Assembly (NCBI GenBank): GCA_036723735.1
Contig: DAIMGT010000022.1
Location: 1-49,424, forward strand
Length of the DNA stretch: 49,424 nt
DNA from: UBA4656 sp002405525
GTDB taxonomy: Bacteria; Pseudomonadota; Gammaproteobacteria; Xanthomonadales; Ahniellaceae
Direction: 5' to 3'
The translations under genes were made by a program, and so were the position numbers. This document shows positions 8,183-15,925 of this stretch, one piece after another. The notes below the pieces were generated by a model. It ran no database searches. It was given only the letters and a program-made list of their open reading frames with translations, and was not told where the DNA came from. Numbering within the stretch: the stretch's first letter is position 1; each line of letters begins with the position of its first letter.

Positions 8183-8629
8183 CTAATCGATCGTCGCCAT
8201 GACCGCGCGGCGCGGCGTCGCCCGTCGGGCGGCGACCGCCGCGGCCAGCAGCGCGCTGCCGCCGATCAGCAGGTGGTCTTCCGGCGACAGCCGCGCAGCG
8301 AGCAGGGCGGTGGCCATCCCGGGGCCGGTGCGCAGCAGCGCCTCGTCGAAGCCGATGCCGACGCCGCCGGCCACCAGGGCGGCCGACCACAGATAGAGCG
8401 CATAGGCTGCGGTGGCCAGGGTGAGCGCGGCGGCGGCGAGCGCCGCTGCGATACGCGATCGCGGGCGCGCCCAGCCGGTAGCGAGCACGGCCGCCATCGC
8501 AGCGGGCGCGGCCATGAAGCTGGCTTCGCCGCGCAGGATCAGGGCGGACAGCGCCCAGGCGGCGCCGGCGCTGAGCGCCAGCACCAGGGCGGCCGGCCAC
8601 GCGTACCATGGGGAGGACTGGCCCGACAT
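8183..8629 (-). CDS. Small integral membrane protein of unknown function
   Basis: This encodes 148 residues, mostly Ala/Leu-rich hydrophobic segments, with about four predicted helices (residues 11-33, 39-53, 60-83 and 118-134). I do not recognise a family. The start at 8629 is supported by a -10-like GACAAT ending 6 bases upstream, which predicts a leaderless message. It lies between the disrupted hydrolase and the FMN-barrel gene, and the latter reads in the same direction 78 bases upstream. The protein call rests on composition and hydrophobicity only. Confidence 0.6.
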   Translation of the reverse strand: MSGQSSPWYAWPAALVLALSAGAAWALSALILRGEASFMAAPAAMAAVLATGWARPRSRIAAALAAAALTLATAAYALYLWSAALVAGGVGIGFDEALLRTGPGMATALLAARLSPEDHLLIGGSALLAAAVAARRATPRRAVMATID

Positions 8630-8635
8630 CCGGCG

Positions 8636-8641
8636 ATTGTC
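8636..8641 (-). promoter_or_regulatory. Candidate -10 element (GACAAT) of a leaderless transcript
   Basis: On the minus strand GACAAT is followed by CGCCGG and then the ATG at 8629. This places the expected transcription start at or next to the start codon. It matches four of six positions of the sigma-70 -10 consensus. The same geometry occurs upstream of four other genes in the window. Confidence 0.4.
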
Positions 8642-8707
8642 GCCGTCTGCGCGCCGGCGGTCACGCGCGGCGGGCTGGATTCCGCGCGGCGGGTGCCGGA
8701 GGTGCGG

Positions 8708-9373
8708 TCAGCGCGGCGCGATCGGCGCGAGATAGGCCGGCAGCGGCTGGCTCTCGCTGCCGGGTGCGGGCTGCGGCACGCCTCGCACCAGCGCCAGCGG
8801 CACCACGCCGGCCCAGTGCGGCAGGGCGAGATCGGCGTCCCGATCCTTCGGCCCGCCGCTGCGTACCTTGACGCTGGCGTCCTCGATCGACAGCGCGAGC
8901 ACCCGCGTTCCTTCCAGTTCGCTGGCGTCGGGCACCCGGCTGTCTGCGGCCCGTCCCGGCACGATGGCGTCGGTGATGCGCCACAGGCAGCGCGCCTTCT
9001 CCACCGGGTCGGTGACCTCGGTCGCGCGGCCGAACACCACCGCGGAGCGGTAGTTCACCGAGTGCGCGAACTGCGAGCGTGCCAGCACCAGCCCGTCGAG
9101 CACGGTGACCGTGAGGCAGCACGGCGCGCCCCCGGCCAGGGCGGCGAGCAGTCGGCTGGAGACGCTGCCATGGAGCAGGACGCGCTCGCCGTCGCGCGCG
9201 TGGAGCATGGGGATCGCAAACGGCTGGCCGTCGACGGTGAAGGCCACATGGGCAAGGAAGGCGGCGTCGAGCACGGCGAACAGGGCATCGCGGTCGTAGT
9301 TTGCGCGTTCCGGATGGCGGCGCACGCGATGGCGGGCGGTGCGGTCGGGTGGGCTGTCGGTCGCGGGGGCCAT
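8708..9373 (-). CDS. FMN-binding split-barrel (pyridoxamine 5'-phosphate oxidase-like) protein
   Basis: This 221-residue protein starts at ATG 9373, chosen over a longer frame because MAPATDSPPDRTARHRVRRHPERANYDRD matches the usual N-terminus of this family. Segments LDAAFLAHVAFTVDGQPFAIPMLHAR, LLHGSVSSRLLAAL, VTVLDGLVLARSQFAHSVNYRSAVVFGRA and VVPLALVRGVPQP are typical of the FMN-barrel family related to nitroimidazole-resistance and PNPOx proteins. Members bind FMN and their substrates are mostly unknown. It is divergent from the MocR regulator at 9474, an arrangement that often reflects regulation of this gene by its neighbour. Confidence 0.85.
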   Translation of the reverse strand: MAPATDSPPDRTARHRVRRHPERANYDRDALFAVLDAAFLAHVAFTVDGQPFAIPMLHARDGERVLLHGSVSSRLLAALAGGAPCCLTVTVLDGLVLARSQFAHSVNYRSAVVFGRATEVTDPVEKARCLWRITDAIVPGRAADSRVPDASELEGTRVLALSIEDASVKVRSGGPKDRDADLALPHWAGVVPLALVRGVPQPAPGSESQPLPAYLAPIAPR

Positions 9374-9415
9374 GGTCTTGCGCAAGCAGGGGTGGCAGGC
9401 CAGTCTAGGCGCCAC

Positions 9416-9460
9416 ACTGGTCCGGCGGGAGGTCCGCTTTCGGCGGTGACGACCGGACCA
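9416..9460. promoter_or_regulatory. Inverted repeat between the FMN-barrel gene and the MocR gene, possible MocR operator
   Basis: TGGTCCGG at 9418-9425 and its exact reverse complement CCGGACCA at 9453-9460 are separated by 27 bases in the 100-base divergent intergenic region. A second shorter pair, CCAGT (9400-9404) and ACTGG (9416-9420), overlaps the left arm. MocR regulators bind spaced repeats in such divergent promoters. Binding is inferred, not shown. Confidence 0.5.
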
Positions 9461-9473
9461 ATAGGCAGGCAGG

Positions 9474-10970
9474 GTGCTGCATCTCGACCTCTCCGGCGCG
9501 GGGCCGCTGAACCAGCAACTGGCGCGGGCGCTGAAGGCGGCTGTGCTGGACGGCCGGCTGGCGCCGGGTGCGCGGGTGCCGGCCAGCCGCGAACTGGCGC
9601 GCGCGCTGCGGGTTTCCCGCAACACGGTGGTCGATGCCTATGAGCAACTGGTGGCCGAGGGCTTCCTCGCCGGGCGAGTCGGCGCGGGTACCTTCGTCGC
9701 CCTGCGCGCAGCGCCCCGGCCGCCGCGGCCCGCCGCTGCGTTGCGTGCGCCCCGTCTGTCGGGTTGGGGCCGGCGCGTGCGCGACGGCGAGCGCGCGCAG
9801 GCCGCGCTGCCGAGCCGCCGGCAGTTGCGCTTCAACCTCGAGTACGGGATGCCGCTGGTGCTGCCCGCCCTGCAGTCGGCGTGGCGCCGCGCGCTCTCGA
9901 GGGCTGTCGATCGCAGTGGGCTCGGCTACATGCCGCCGCACGGACTTCCGGTCCTGCGTGAAGCGATCGCCGCCTACCTGGGGCGCCGCCGGGGGATCGT
10001 CGCCGATCCCGAGGACGTGGTCGTACTCGCCGGCACCCAGCAGGGCGTGGAACTGGCATCGCGCCTGCTCGCCGATCCCGGCGATCGGGTGCTGCTGGAG
10101 GATCCGTGCTACCCCGGCACCCGCCGGGTGCTGGCGGCGCTGGGCGCGCGCGCGCTGGCCGTGCCGGTGGATGCCGACGGCATCGACACCGCGCGCCTGC
10201 CGCGGGCCGGCGCGCGGCTGGCCGTGGTGACGCCGTCGCACCAGTTTCCCTCCGGCGCGGTGCTGTCCCTGCCGCGGCGGCTCGCGCTGCTGGCCTGGGC
10301 GCGCCACCACGACGCCTGGATCGTCGAGGACGACTACGACGGCGAGTTCCGCCACGATGGCCGGCCGCTGGCGGCGCTGAAGGCGCTGGACGCGGACGGC
10401 CGGGTGGTCTACGTCGGATCCTTCTCGAAGGTGGTGTTCCCGGCGCTGCGCCTCGGCTTCGCGCTGGTGCCGCCGGCGCTGCGCGAGGCGTTCCGCGCCG
10501 CGCGCTTCCTGGTCGACCGCGGCTCGCCGGCGGTGGTGCAGCAGGCGCTGGCCGACCTGCTGGCGAGCGGGCGGCTCGAACGACTCCTGCGGCGCAGCGG
10601 GCAGGCCCTGCGCCAGCGGCGCGCGGCGCTGCTGGCCGGACTGGTCCGCCACTGCGGCGCGGCACTGGAAGTGGAGGGCGCCGCCGCTGGCATGCACGTG
10701 ACTGCGTGGTTGCGCGACGTCGCGCCGGGCGATCTGCCGGCGCTGGTCGCGGCCGCCGAGCGGGTCGACCTCGGGATCTACCCGATCACGCCGCATTACG
10801 CGTCGCCGCCGTGTCGCGCCGGGCTGCTGCTGGGATATGCCGCGCTGGCGCCGCGCGACCTCGCGGAGGCCGCGCGACGACTCGGCGGCGTGCTCGGCGC
10901 GCGCGTGTCCTCACGGACCGCCAGAGGCGCTTTGCGGCACAATGCGCGCTCGGGAGGAGTGGGTCGATGA
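9474..10970 (+). CDS. MocR-family PLP-dependent transcriptional regulator (GntR N-terminus, aminotransferase-like C-terminus)
   Basis: This encodes 498 residues from GTG 9474. Residues about 10-75 form a GntR winged helix (LNQQLARALKAAVLDGRLAPGARVPASRELARAL, with VSRNTVVDAYEQLVAEGFL; short parts diagnostic). Residues about 120-480 are a fold-type I aminotransferase-like domain with GYMPPHGLPVLREAIAAYL, EDDYDGEFRHDGRPL and the PLP-lysine segment YVGSFSKVVFPALRLGF. MocR proteins sense pyridoxal phosphate or amino compounds and usually regulate a divergent gene, here the FMN-barrel protein. The stop overlaps the SufT-like gene by 4 bases (ATGA at 10967-10970), so the two are likely co-translated. 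Confidence 0.92.
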   Translation: MLHLDLSGAGPLNQQLARALKAAVLDGRLAPGARVPASRELARALRVSRNTVVDAYEQLVAEGFLAGRVGAGTFVALRAAPRPPRPAAALRAPRLSGWGRRVRDGERAQAALPSRRQLRFNLEYGMPLVLPALQSAWRRALSRAVDRSGLGYMPPHGLPVLREAIAAYLGRRRGIVADPEDVVVLAGTQQGVELASRLLADPGDRVLLEDPCYPGTRRVLAALGARALAVPVDADGIDTARLPRAGARLAVVTPSHQFPSGAVLSLPRRLALLAWARHHDAWIVEDDYDGEFRHDGRPLAALKALDADGRVVYVGSFSKVVFPALRLGFALVPPALREAFRAARFLVDRGSPAVVQQALADLLASGRLERLLRRSGQALRQRRAALLAGLVRHCGAALEVEGAAAGMHVTAWLRDVAPGDLPALVAAAERVDLGIYPITPHYASPPCRAGLLLGYAALAPRDLAEAARRLGGVLGARVSSRTARGALRHNARSGGVGR

Positions 10971-11524
10971 TGGGCTACAGCCAGACCAGCGAACCGGTGC
11001 GCTTCGAGCGCGACTGCGCCGCGGTGATGGTGCCGCAGGGCGAGAGCGTGACCTTGCCGGCGGGCCAGGTGGGCTACATCACGCAGGCGCTCGGCGGCAG
11101 TTTCACCGTGTACGTCGACGGTAACCTGTTCCGCATCGCCAACCAGGATGCGGATGCGATCGGCAGGGAGTCGATGCCGCTGCCGACGCTGGTCGCCAAC
11201 GCCAGCGACGAGGACGTGGAGAAGGCGGTGTGGGAGCAACTGCGCACCTGCTTCGACCCCGAGATCCCGATCAACATCGTCGACCTCGGGTTGGTCTACG
11301 AGTGCACGCTGACCCGGCAGCCGGAGGGGCACCGGCAGGTCGCGGTGCGCATGACCCTCACCGCGCCCGGCTGCGGCATGGGCGACATCCTGGTCGCAGA
11401 CGTGCGCAGCAAACTGGCGCTGATCCCCACCGTCACCGAGACCGACGTCGAACTGGTATTCGATCCGCCCTGGAACCAGACCATGATGTCGGAAGCCGCG
11501 CGGCTCGAGACCGGAATGCTGTAG
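10967..11524 (+). CDS. SufT-like iron-sulfur cluster maturation protein (MIP18/DUF59 family)
   Basis: This 185-residue protein has an N-terminal module of about 75 residues (SVTLPAGQVGYITQALGGSFTVYVDGNLFRI) typical of the SufT group. The MIP18/DUF59 domain follows at about residues 85-180, with VWEQLRTCFDPEIPINIVDLGLVYE, VRMTLTAPGCGMGDILVADV and VELVFDPPWNQTMMSEAAR. The cysteine in APGCGMG is the conserved one of the family. SufT proteins assist Fe-S protein maturation. Two ATG codons are adjacent (10967 and 10970) and either may start. Co-translation with a MocR regulator rather than with suf genes is unusual. Confidence 0.9.
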   Translation: MMGYSQTSEPVRFERDCAAVMVPQGESVTLPAGQVGYITQALGGSFTVYVDGNLFRIANQDADAIGRESMPLPTLVANASDEDVEKAVWEQLRTCFDPEIPINIVDLGLVYECTLTRQPEGHRQVAVRMTLTAPGCGMGDILVADVRSKLALIPTVTETDVELVFDPPWNQTMMSEAARLETGML

Positions 11525-11711
11525 GCGGTTTCCGCCGTGCGGCGACGGTGTCGCGCGCGGATCGATCGCGCGGGCGGGTCGACGACGATGAATCCGGACC
11601 CGCAACGCGGGCAGGCTGCCGCGAAGCCGTCGCGCACGTGCGCGTCTTGCCTTGTCGGCGGACAGGCGATGCCGCACACTGCGCGCTCCGTCACCACGCT
11701 CGGATCGCGGC

Positions 11712-12374
11712 ATGGCCCAGGCGCTCGAACGCATCGTGCTGCACCACCTCGAAGGATCGCGCGCCGGCCAGGTGGACAGCTATTCGCAGCCGGTGGTCCT
11801 GGTCGGGCGGGCGCCCGACTGCCACCTGGTGCTGGCTTCCGACAAGGGAGTCTCTGGCAAGCACTGCGAGATCCGGCAGTCCGGCGGCCAGTTCGAGGTG
11901 GTCGACAGCAGCAGTACGAACGGCACCTTCGTCGGCGACGAGCGCGTCACCAGTCGCGTCCTCAAGAGCGGCGACGCCATCCGCTTCGGCTGGATGGGGC
12001 CCGTGGTTCGGGTCGAATTCGACGAGGCGGTGCGCGCGGTGCATGCCGGCCATCCGGATGACGCGCAGTCCACCGTGATGATGTCGGCGCGACGCATCCA
12101 GCAGGCGGCCGCCGACTCCCTGATCCCGGCGGCGGCGCGAGAGCCGGCAAGCCCCGCGCCGCCCCGCACCGCAGCGCCACCCGCCACGCCGGTTGTCGAG
12201 TCGCAGCCGGCGGCGCCTCGCGCCGCGCCACCGCCGCGGCCCGCGCAGCACGCGCAGCACGTGCGGGCGGCGGCGGGCCGCGGCTGGAGCGCGGGGCGCT
12301 GGGCGGGTGCGATCGCGGTGACCGCAGTGGCCGGCATGCTTCTCGGGGTCGCGGTCTGGCTGCTGGTCCGCTGA
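11712..12374 (+). CDS. FHA-domain protein with C-terminal membrane anchor
   Basis: This 220-residue protein has an N-terminal forkhead-associated domain (about residues 8-100) that recognises phosphothreonine. The hallmarks are VLVGRAPDCHLVLASDKGVSGKHCEI and the STNGTFVGDERV loop. A Pro/Ala-rich linker (about 130-190) leads to one hydrophobic helix near the C-terminus (WAGAIAVTAVAGMLLGVAVWLLV), so the FHA domain probably faces the cytoplasm on the inner membrane. No kinase or secretion gene is next to it, so its partner is unknown. ATG 11712 is preferred because the family homology begins directly after it. Confidence 0.85.
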   Translation: MAQALERIVLHHLEGSRAGQVDSYSQPVVLVGRAPDCHLVLASDKGVSGKHCEIRQSGGQFEVVDSSSTNGTFVGDERVTSRVLKSGDAIRFGWMGPVVRVEFDEAVRAVHAGHPDDAQSTVMMSARRIQQAAADSLIPAAAREPASPAPPRTAAPPATPVVESQPAAPRAAPPPRPAQHAQHVRAAAGRGWSAGRWAGAIAVTAVAGMLLGVAVWLLVR

Positions 12375-12443
12375 TCCCGAAGGCTCTCGCTGCGACGCAG
12401 CGTCAATGGTTTCGGCGGCAACCAAGTCGACGTTCAAAATCCG

Positions 12444-12472
12444 TTGACGCTCGCTGAAACGAACGCTAGTTT
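12444..12472 (+). promoter_or_regulatory. Sigma-70-type promoter of an orphan transcription unit
   Basis: TTGACG (12444-12449) and TAGTTT (12467-12472) are separated by exactly 17 bases. The predicted start is near 12479 and no recognisable gene follows until the terminator at 12843-12870. It lies 70 bases after the FHA gene. Confidence 0.5.
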
Positions 12473-12478
12473 CATCTC

Positions 12479-12870
12479 CGTCGCGGGGGTTTGGCGCGAT
12501 CCGTAGTCGGGATCGCCCGGGGCCACCGCGGTGCGCCGTTCATGCTCGATTCGAACCCTTTCTCCAAAGCCCTCTCGGCCGTGACTGAGGGGCGCACACA
12601 CGGGCTGGGGTGGGTCGGCATCCGTCCACTGCAGGGCGGATCAGTCGGATCGTCGGGTGGCGCAGTCGCATCCGCGGCCGTCGGTCCGGCGGTCGTGACC
12701 AGGGAGCGGGCGGCGGTGCGGGCGCGAGCGCTGTGGTCCGGTGGGCGGCTGCTCCCGACACGATGCTGCGCCAGGAGTTCTGACAGGGGATGCGTGCGAC
12801 GCGGCTGGGGAGATCGCGGCGCGGCAGCCCTGTGGGAGCGGGGCCCCGGCGCAAGCCGGGGCTTTTTTTT
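12479..12870 (+). other. Candidate non-coding transcript or short unknown gene
   Basis: These about 390 bases run from the predicted start of the promoter at 12444-12472 to the perfect intrinsic terminator. They do not match tmRNA, RNase P RNA, 6S RNA or SRP RNA as I know them. An open frame could start at ATG 12542 (MLDSNPFSKALSAVTEG) but no ribosome binding site precedes it and the continuation has shadow-frame composition. It could be a regulatory RNA, a decayed gene or a long leader. Only the two boundary signals are solid. Confidence 0.35.
12843..12870 (+). terminator. Rho-independent terminator, with a REP-like sequence just upstream
   Basis: GCCCCGGC (12843-12850), loop GCAA and GCCGGGGC (12855-12862) form a perfect 8-bp hairpin followed by eight T (12863-12870). 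The 13 bases before it, CCCTGTGGGAGCG (12828-12840), resemble the head of REP palindromes common in Pseudomonas and Xanthomonas relatives, so the hairpin may be a REP element co-opted as a terminator. Confidence 0.85.
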
Positions 12871-12967
12871 GCGCCCTGGACCTTGCGCGCGCATCGAGGG
12901 CTACCGCGTGAAGCATGCCGGGCGCGGCCTCCTCGGGGGGGCGCCGAGGCGATGCCCCGCGTTCCGG

Positions 12968-13453
12968 TCAGGCGGCCTCGAAGCGGTTGGCGGCGCTGTT
13001 CTTGCGCACCCGCAGCGGGTCCCAGATGCGCCCGTTCATCGCGATGTGGACGCCCTCGCCCAGCACCTGGACCGCGCCCACCGCGCAACCGATGTTGAAC
13101 ACCGCGTCCGAACCCTGAAAGCGGGCCGGATTGAGCGCGCCGGTGAGCACGATCACCTTGCCGGGGACGGTGCGCAGCACGCGCGCGGTGTCGACCATGG
13201 TGTCGGTGCCGTGGGTCACCAGCACGTGGCGCGAAGGTTGCGCCTCGATGGTGCGCCGCACCAGTTCGCGGTCCTCGTCGGTCAGATGGAGGCTGTCCTT
13301 GCGCAGCACCGGGATCACGTCGAAGGTGAAGCCGACGCCGATCGCGCCGAGGATCTCGCCGATCTGCGGCGCGCCGATCTGGAATGTCGACTTGTCGTCG
13401 AAGTAGATCTTGTCGATGGTGCCGCCGGTGGTGACGATGGTGAGATGGTTCAT
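12968..13453 (-). CDS. Short asparaginase-domain protein
   Basis: This 161-residue protein matches only the N-terminal domain of L-asparaginases, which are normally about 320-350 residues. The two catalytic threonine blocks are present: TTGGTIDK at about residues 8-15 and VTHGTDTMVDTA at about 79-90. VLTGALNPARFQGSD follows. The C-terminal domain that completes the dimer active site in classical enzymes is absent and the frame ends cleanly with no trailing homology, so this looks like a genuine short family and not a truncation. Activity on asparagine is uncertain. A TAGAAT -10 hexamer ends 6 bases before the ATG at 13453. Confidence 0.85.
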   Translation of the reverse strand: MNHLTIVTTGGTIDKIYFDDKSTFQIGAPQIGEILGAIGVGFTFDVIPVLRKDSLHLTDEDRELVRRTIEAQPSRHVLVTHGTDTMVDTARVLRTVPGKVIVLTGALNPARFQGSDAVFNIGCAVGAVQVLGEGVHIAMNGRIWDPLRVRKNSAANRFEAA

Positions 13454-13785
13454 GGCGGCATTCTATCGGGGCGGGGAGCGGTCGGGCCTTGCGGCTTCGA
13501 TGGTTCCTGGAGGGCCCAGTCGCTTCGACGAGCGATGTGCGGGATTCGCTGCATCCGCGTCCTTGCGGGCCAAGGGGATACCCAGGGTATCGGGCGCCGG
13601 GCGCCGCCGAAGGGCGACGTCATCCCGAGGCACGAGAGCTGCCGAACGACGGCAGGGCGTTCACATTGCGCGTCGCCTGCATCGATCCCGATGGGGCAGT
13701 GGTCACTTCCGAGCGCCGAAGCATCGCGGATGGCGTGCCTTCGGCCGGGCTCTGTACCCTGGGCCCTGTACCCTCGTTCCCCGCC
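13454..13785. other. Intergenic segment with a leaderless-type promoter and a short direct repeat
   Basis: No gene is supported in these 332 bases. The left end holds TAGAAT on the minus strand (13460-13465), a -10 element only 6 bases from the asparaginase ATG. Near the right end CTGTACCCT occurs twice within 25 bases (about 13752-13775), just beyond the acyl-CoA dehydrogenase stop codon. Long open frames across the segment are shadows. Confidence 0.5.
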
Positions 13786-15459
13786 TCAAGCGTAGATGTC
13801 GGTCGCCAGCATCCGCGCCTCCACCGCCGCCGGGTCGACCAGCCGATTCACGCCGAGCCGGGCGAAGCGGCGCGCGGCGGCCATCGGTCGCGGATCGCTC
13901 TCGGCGCGCATGGTCCAGTCGGCGTGGCGTGCGAGCAGGGCCAGCGCGAGCGTGCGGGCCAAGGTCATCGCGAGTCCTCGTGCGCCAGCGGCCGTCGCGT
14001 CCCGCGCGCCGGCGTGCCGGCCCAGCCAGTCGCCGGTGCGGGTCGCGGTGTCGCGGACGAGGCGCGCCACCGGCTCCAGCTCTGCGGCGGTGATCTGCGC
14101 GCCGAGCGAGCGCAGCGCCAGCAGCCACGGCTGCAGCGAGCCGACCTGGTGCAGCACGCGCAGCACGTCGAGCGACAGCACGTTGGTGGTGCCTTCCCAG
14201 ATCGGCAGGACCTGCGCATCGCGCAGCAGGGTGGGAATGCCGGAGTCTTCGACATAGCCTGCACCGCCGAAGGCCTCGCAGATCTCGGACAGGCCGGCGA
14301 CCGCCTGCCGCGCGGTCATCAGTTTGGCCGCCGGCGTGATCAGTCGCAGCAGATGTGCGTGCGTGTCGTCGGAATCGCCATGCTCGGCCCGGCCGAGCAG
14401 TTCGGCGACGAAGAAGGACAGGTGAAAGCCGGCTTCGAGTTCCGCCTGCAGGTCGGCCAGGGTTTCCTGGTGCAGTGCGTGGTCGATCAGCGGCATCCCG
14501 AACACGATGCGCCGGGTGGCGTAGGAGCGCGCCAGCGCGACCCCGCGGCGGAACAGGGAAACTGCCGCCACCGAGTTCCACAGCCGCGTGATGTTGAGCA
14601 TCGGCGCGATCGTGCGCACACCGTGGCGCGCCTCGCCGACCAGCTCAGCCGGCGTGCCGTCGAGCGTGATCTCGGCGGTCGGCAGCTTGCGCGTGCCGAG
14701 CTTGGGCTTGAGCCGGTCCACGGTGAGATTGCGGAACCGGCCGTCAGCATCGCGCGGCTCGACGTAGAACAGCGCGAGGTGGTCGCCGCCGGGACTGTTG
14801 CCCGCCGGCCGGGCCAGGGTCAGTGCCATGTCGCAGGCCACGGCTGACGCGAACCACTTGCGACCGTACAGGCGCCAGCGCCCGTCGCCGTCGCGTCGCG
14901 CCACGGTCTCGGTACCGCCGACATCGGAGCCGCCGGTGGTTTCGGTCATCCACTGGCCGGAAATCCAGAACCGGGCGGGATCGCGGCTGGTCAGACGCGG
15001 CACGGCGCGGTCGATCAGCCGGCGATCGCCGGCGTCGATCAGGCAGCGCGCCGCGCCGTCGGTCATCGCCAGCGGGCAGGAGTAGATTTCGCTGGACGCG
15101 GTGAAAAGATAGGCCAACGCGAACTGGTGCAGCCTTGCATGCGCGCCGTTGACCCGCTCGTAGCCGGCCGCGACCAGCCCGTGGCGGGCGGCGATCGCCG
15201 GCGCGTCGCGCCAGAAGGCGCCCGGTTCGATCCTGTCGACCCGGTTGCCCCAGGCGTCGAATGGCACGTGGACCGGCTGCTCGGCGTGCGCTGCGACCTG
15301 CGCGGGGTACCAGTCCGCCACCCGATCGCCGAGGTCGGTCAAGGACGGCTCGATCGCCGCCAGTACCGGCGGTGGCATCACCCGGCGCAGCAGCGACCGC
15401 AGCAGGCGGTCCTCGAGGTACTGGTTGGCGAGCAGGGGGGGCTGCTGCGTGAAGCCCAT
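13786..15459 (-). CDS. Acyl-CoA dehydrogenase family protein, AidB-like
   Basis: This 557-residue flavoprotein resembles AidB and isovaleryl-CoA dehydrogenase-like enzymes. Visible family segments are PFDAWGNRVDRI near the N-terminus, ISGQWMTETTGGSDVGGTET (FAD contact, about residues 166-185), LYGRKWFASAV, LKPKLGTRKLPTAEI and near the C-terminal third ICEAFGGAGYVEDSGIP and VLPIWEGTTNVLSLDVLR. The usual acyl-CoA dehydrogenase is about 380 residues. The extra N- and C-terminal parts are characteristic of the AidB group, some of which bind DNA and protect against alkylation. Whether this one acts on a CoA ester is unknown. It is transcribed alone, with 97 bases to the next minus-strand gene upstream. 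Confidence 0.9.
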   Translation of the reverse strand: MGFTQQPPLLANQYLEDRLLRSLLRRVMPPPVLAAIEPSLTDLGDRVADWYPAQVAAHAEQPVHVPFDAWGNRVDRIEPGAFWRDAPAIAARHGLVAAGYERVNGAHARLHQFALAYLFTASSEIYSCPLAMTDGAARCLIDAGDRRLIDRAVPRLTSRDPARFWISGQWMTETTGGSDVGGTETVARRDGDGRWRLYGRKWFASAVACDMALTLARPAGNSPGGDHLALFYVEPRDADGRFRNLTVDRLKPKLGTRKLPTAEITLDGTPAELVGEARHGVRTIAPMLNITRLWNSVAAVSLFRRGVALARSYATRRIVFGMPLIDHALHQETLADLQAELEAGFHLSFFVAELLGRAEHGDSDDTHAHLLRLITPAAKLMTARQAVAGLSEICEAFGGAGYVEDSGIPTLLRDAQVLPIWEGTTNVLSLDVLRVLHQVGSLQPWLLALRSLGAQITAAELEPVARLVRDTATRTGDWLGRHAGARDATAAGARGLAMTLARTLALALLARHADWTMRAESDPRPMAAARRFARLGVNRLVDPAAVEARMLATDIYA

Positions 15460-15556
15460 GGCGTCGCTCCGGTGGGTCAGCGTGTTGTGCCATGAAGGCT
15501 CACGCAGGGCAATGCCGGGCGGGATCGGCTTGCCGGGGGGCGATCGAAGGCGCGGG

Positions 15557-15925
15557 TCAGGGACCGCCCGCTCGCTGCGCGTGCTTCTCGACGCTGGCGC
15601 CGGCGCCGAGCAGCACGATCTGGGCGGCGGCCAGCAGGGCCAGCGCCAGCGCCGGCAGGCGCTCGGCGGGCGCCGCCCAGGCCTCCATGACGCCGTGCGA
15701 GAAATAGAACAGCGAGAAGATGCCGCCGATCAGCAGGCCGAAGCGCAGATCGGCGACGCAGGCGGTGAGTGCCAGCAGGGCGGGCGCCAGCGCGACGGCG
15801 AGCACGAAGCCGACTGGCAGCGCGCGCGGCGGGAACCACGCGCCGTACCATGCCGCGAGCAGCAGCGGCATCGCGGAGAGGCAGGCCAGCGATCCACGGC
15901 GCAGGGCGGACCCGGTGACGTTCAC
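15557..15925 (-). CDS. DUF2069 family membrane protein
   Basis: This 122-residue protein has about four membrane helices (residues 12-28, 37-58, 63-80 and 92-110). The central RFGLLIGGIFSLFYFSHGVMEAWA is characteristic of DUF2069, which in gammaproteobacteria is regularly found directly after wrbA. The start is GTG at 15925, overlapping the WrbA stop in GTGA (15922-15925), which supports co-translation. Function is unknown; no catalytic residue pattern is visible. Confidence 0.85.
   Translation of the reverse strand: MNVTGSALRRGSLACLSAMPLLLAAWYGAWFPPRALPVGFVLAVALAPALLALTACVADLRFGLLIGGIFSLFYFSHGVMEAWAAPAERLPALALALLAAAQIVLLGAGASVEKHAQRAGGP

Noticed and set aside
11296..11697. Minus-strand frame with a CPRCGSGF zinc-knuckle-like motif
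   Set aside because: Only one CxxC pair is present, most of the frame is antisense to the SufT-like gene, and the composition after the motif is that of a shadow frame.
12546..12560. GGGTTCGAATC-like T-loop sequence on the minus strand
   Set aside because: The flanking bases do not form a T-arm or acceptor stem and no anticodon arm is present, so it is not a tRNA.
12491..13795. A 434-codon plus-strand frame through the asparaginase region
   Set aside because: It is antisense to the clear asparaginase gene and runs through an intrinsic terminator; the composition is typical of a shadow frame.
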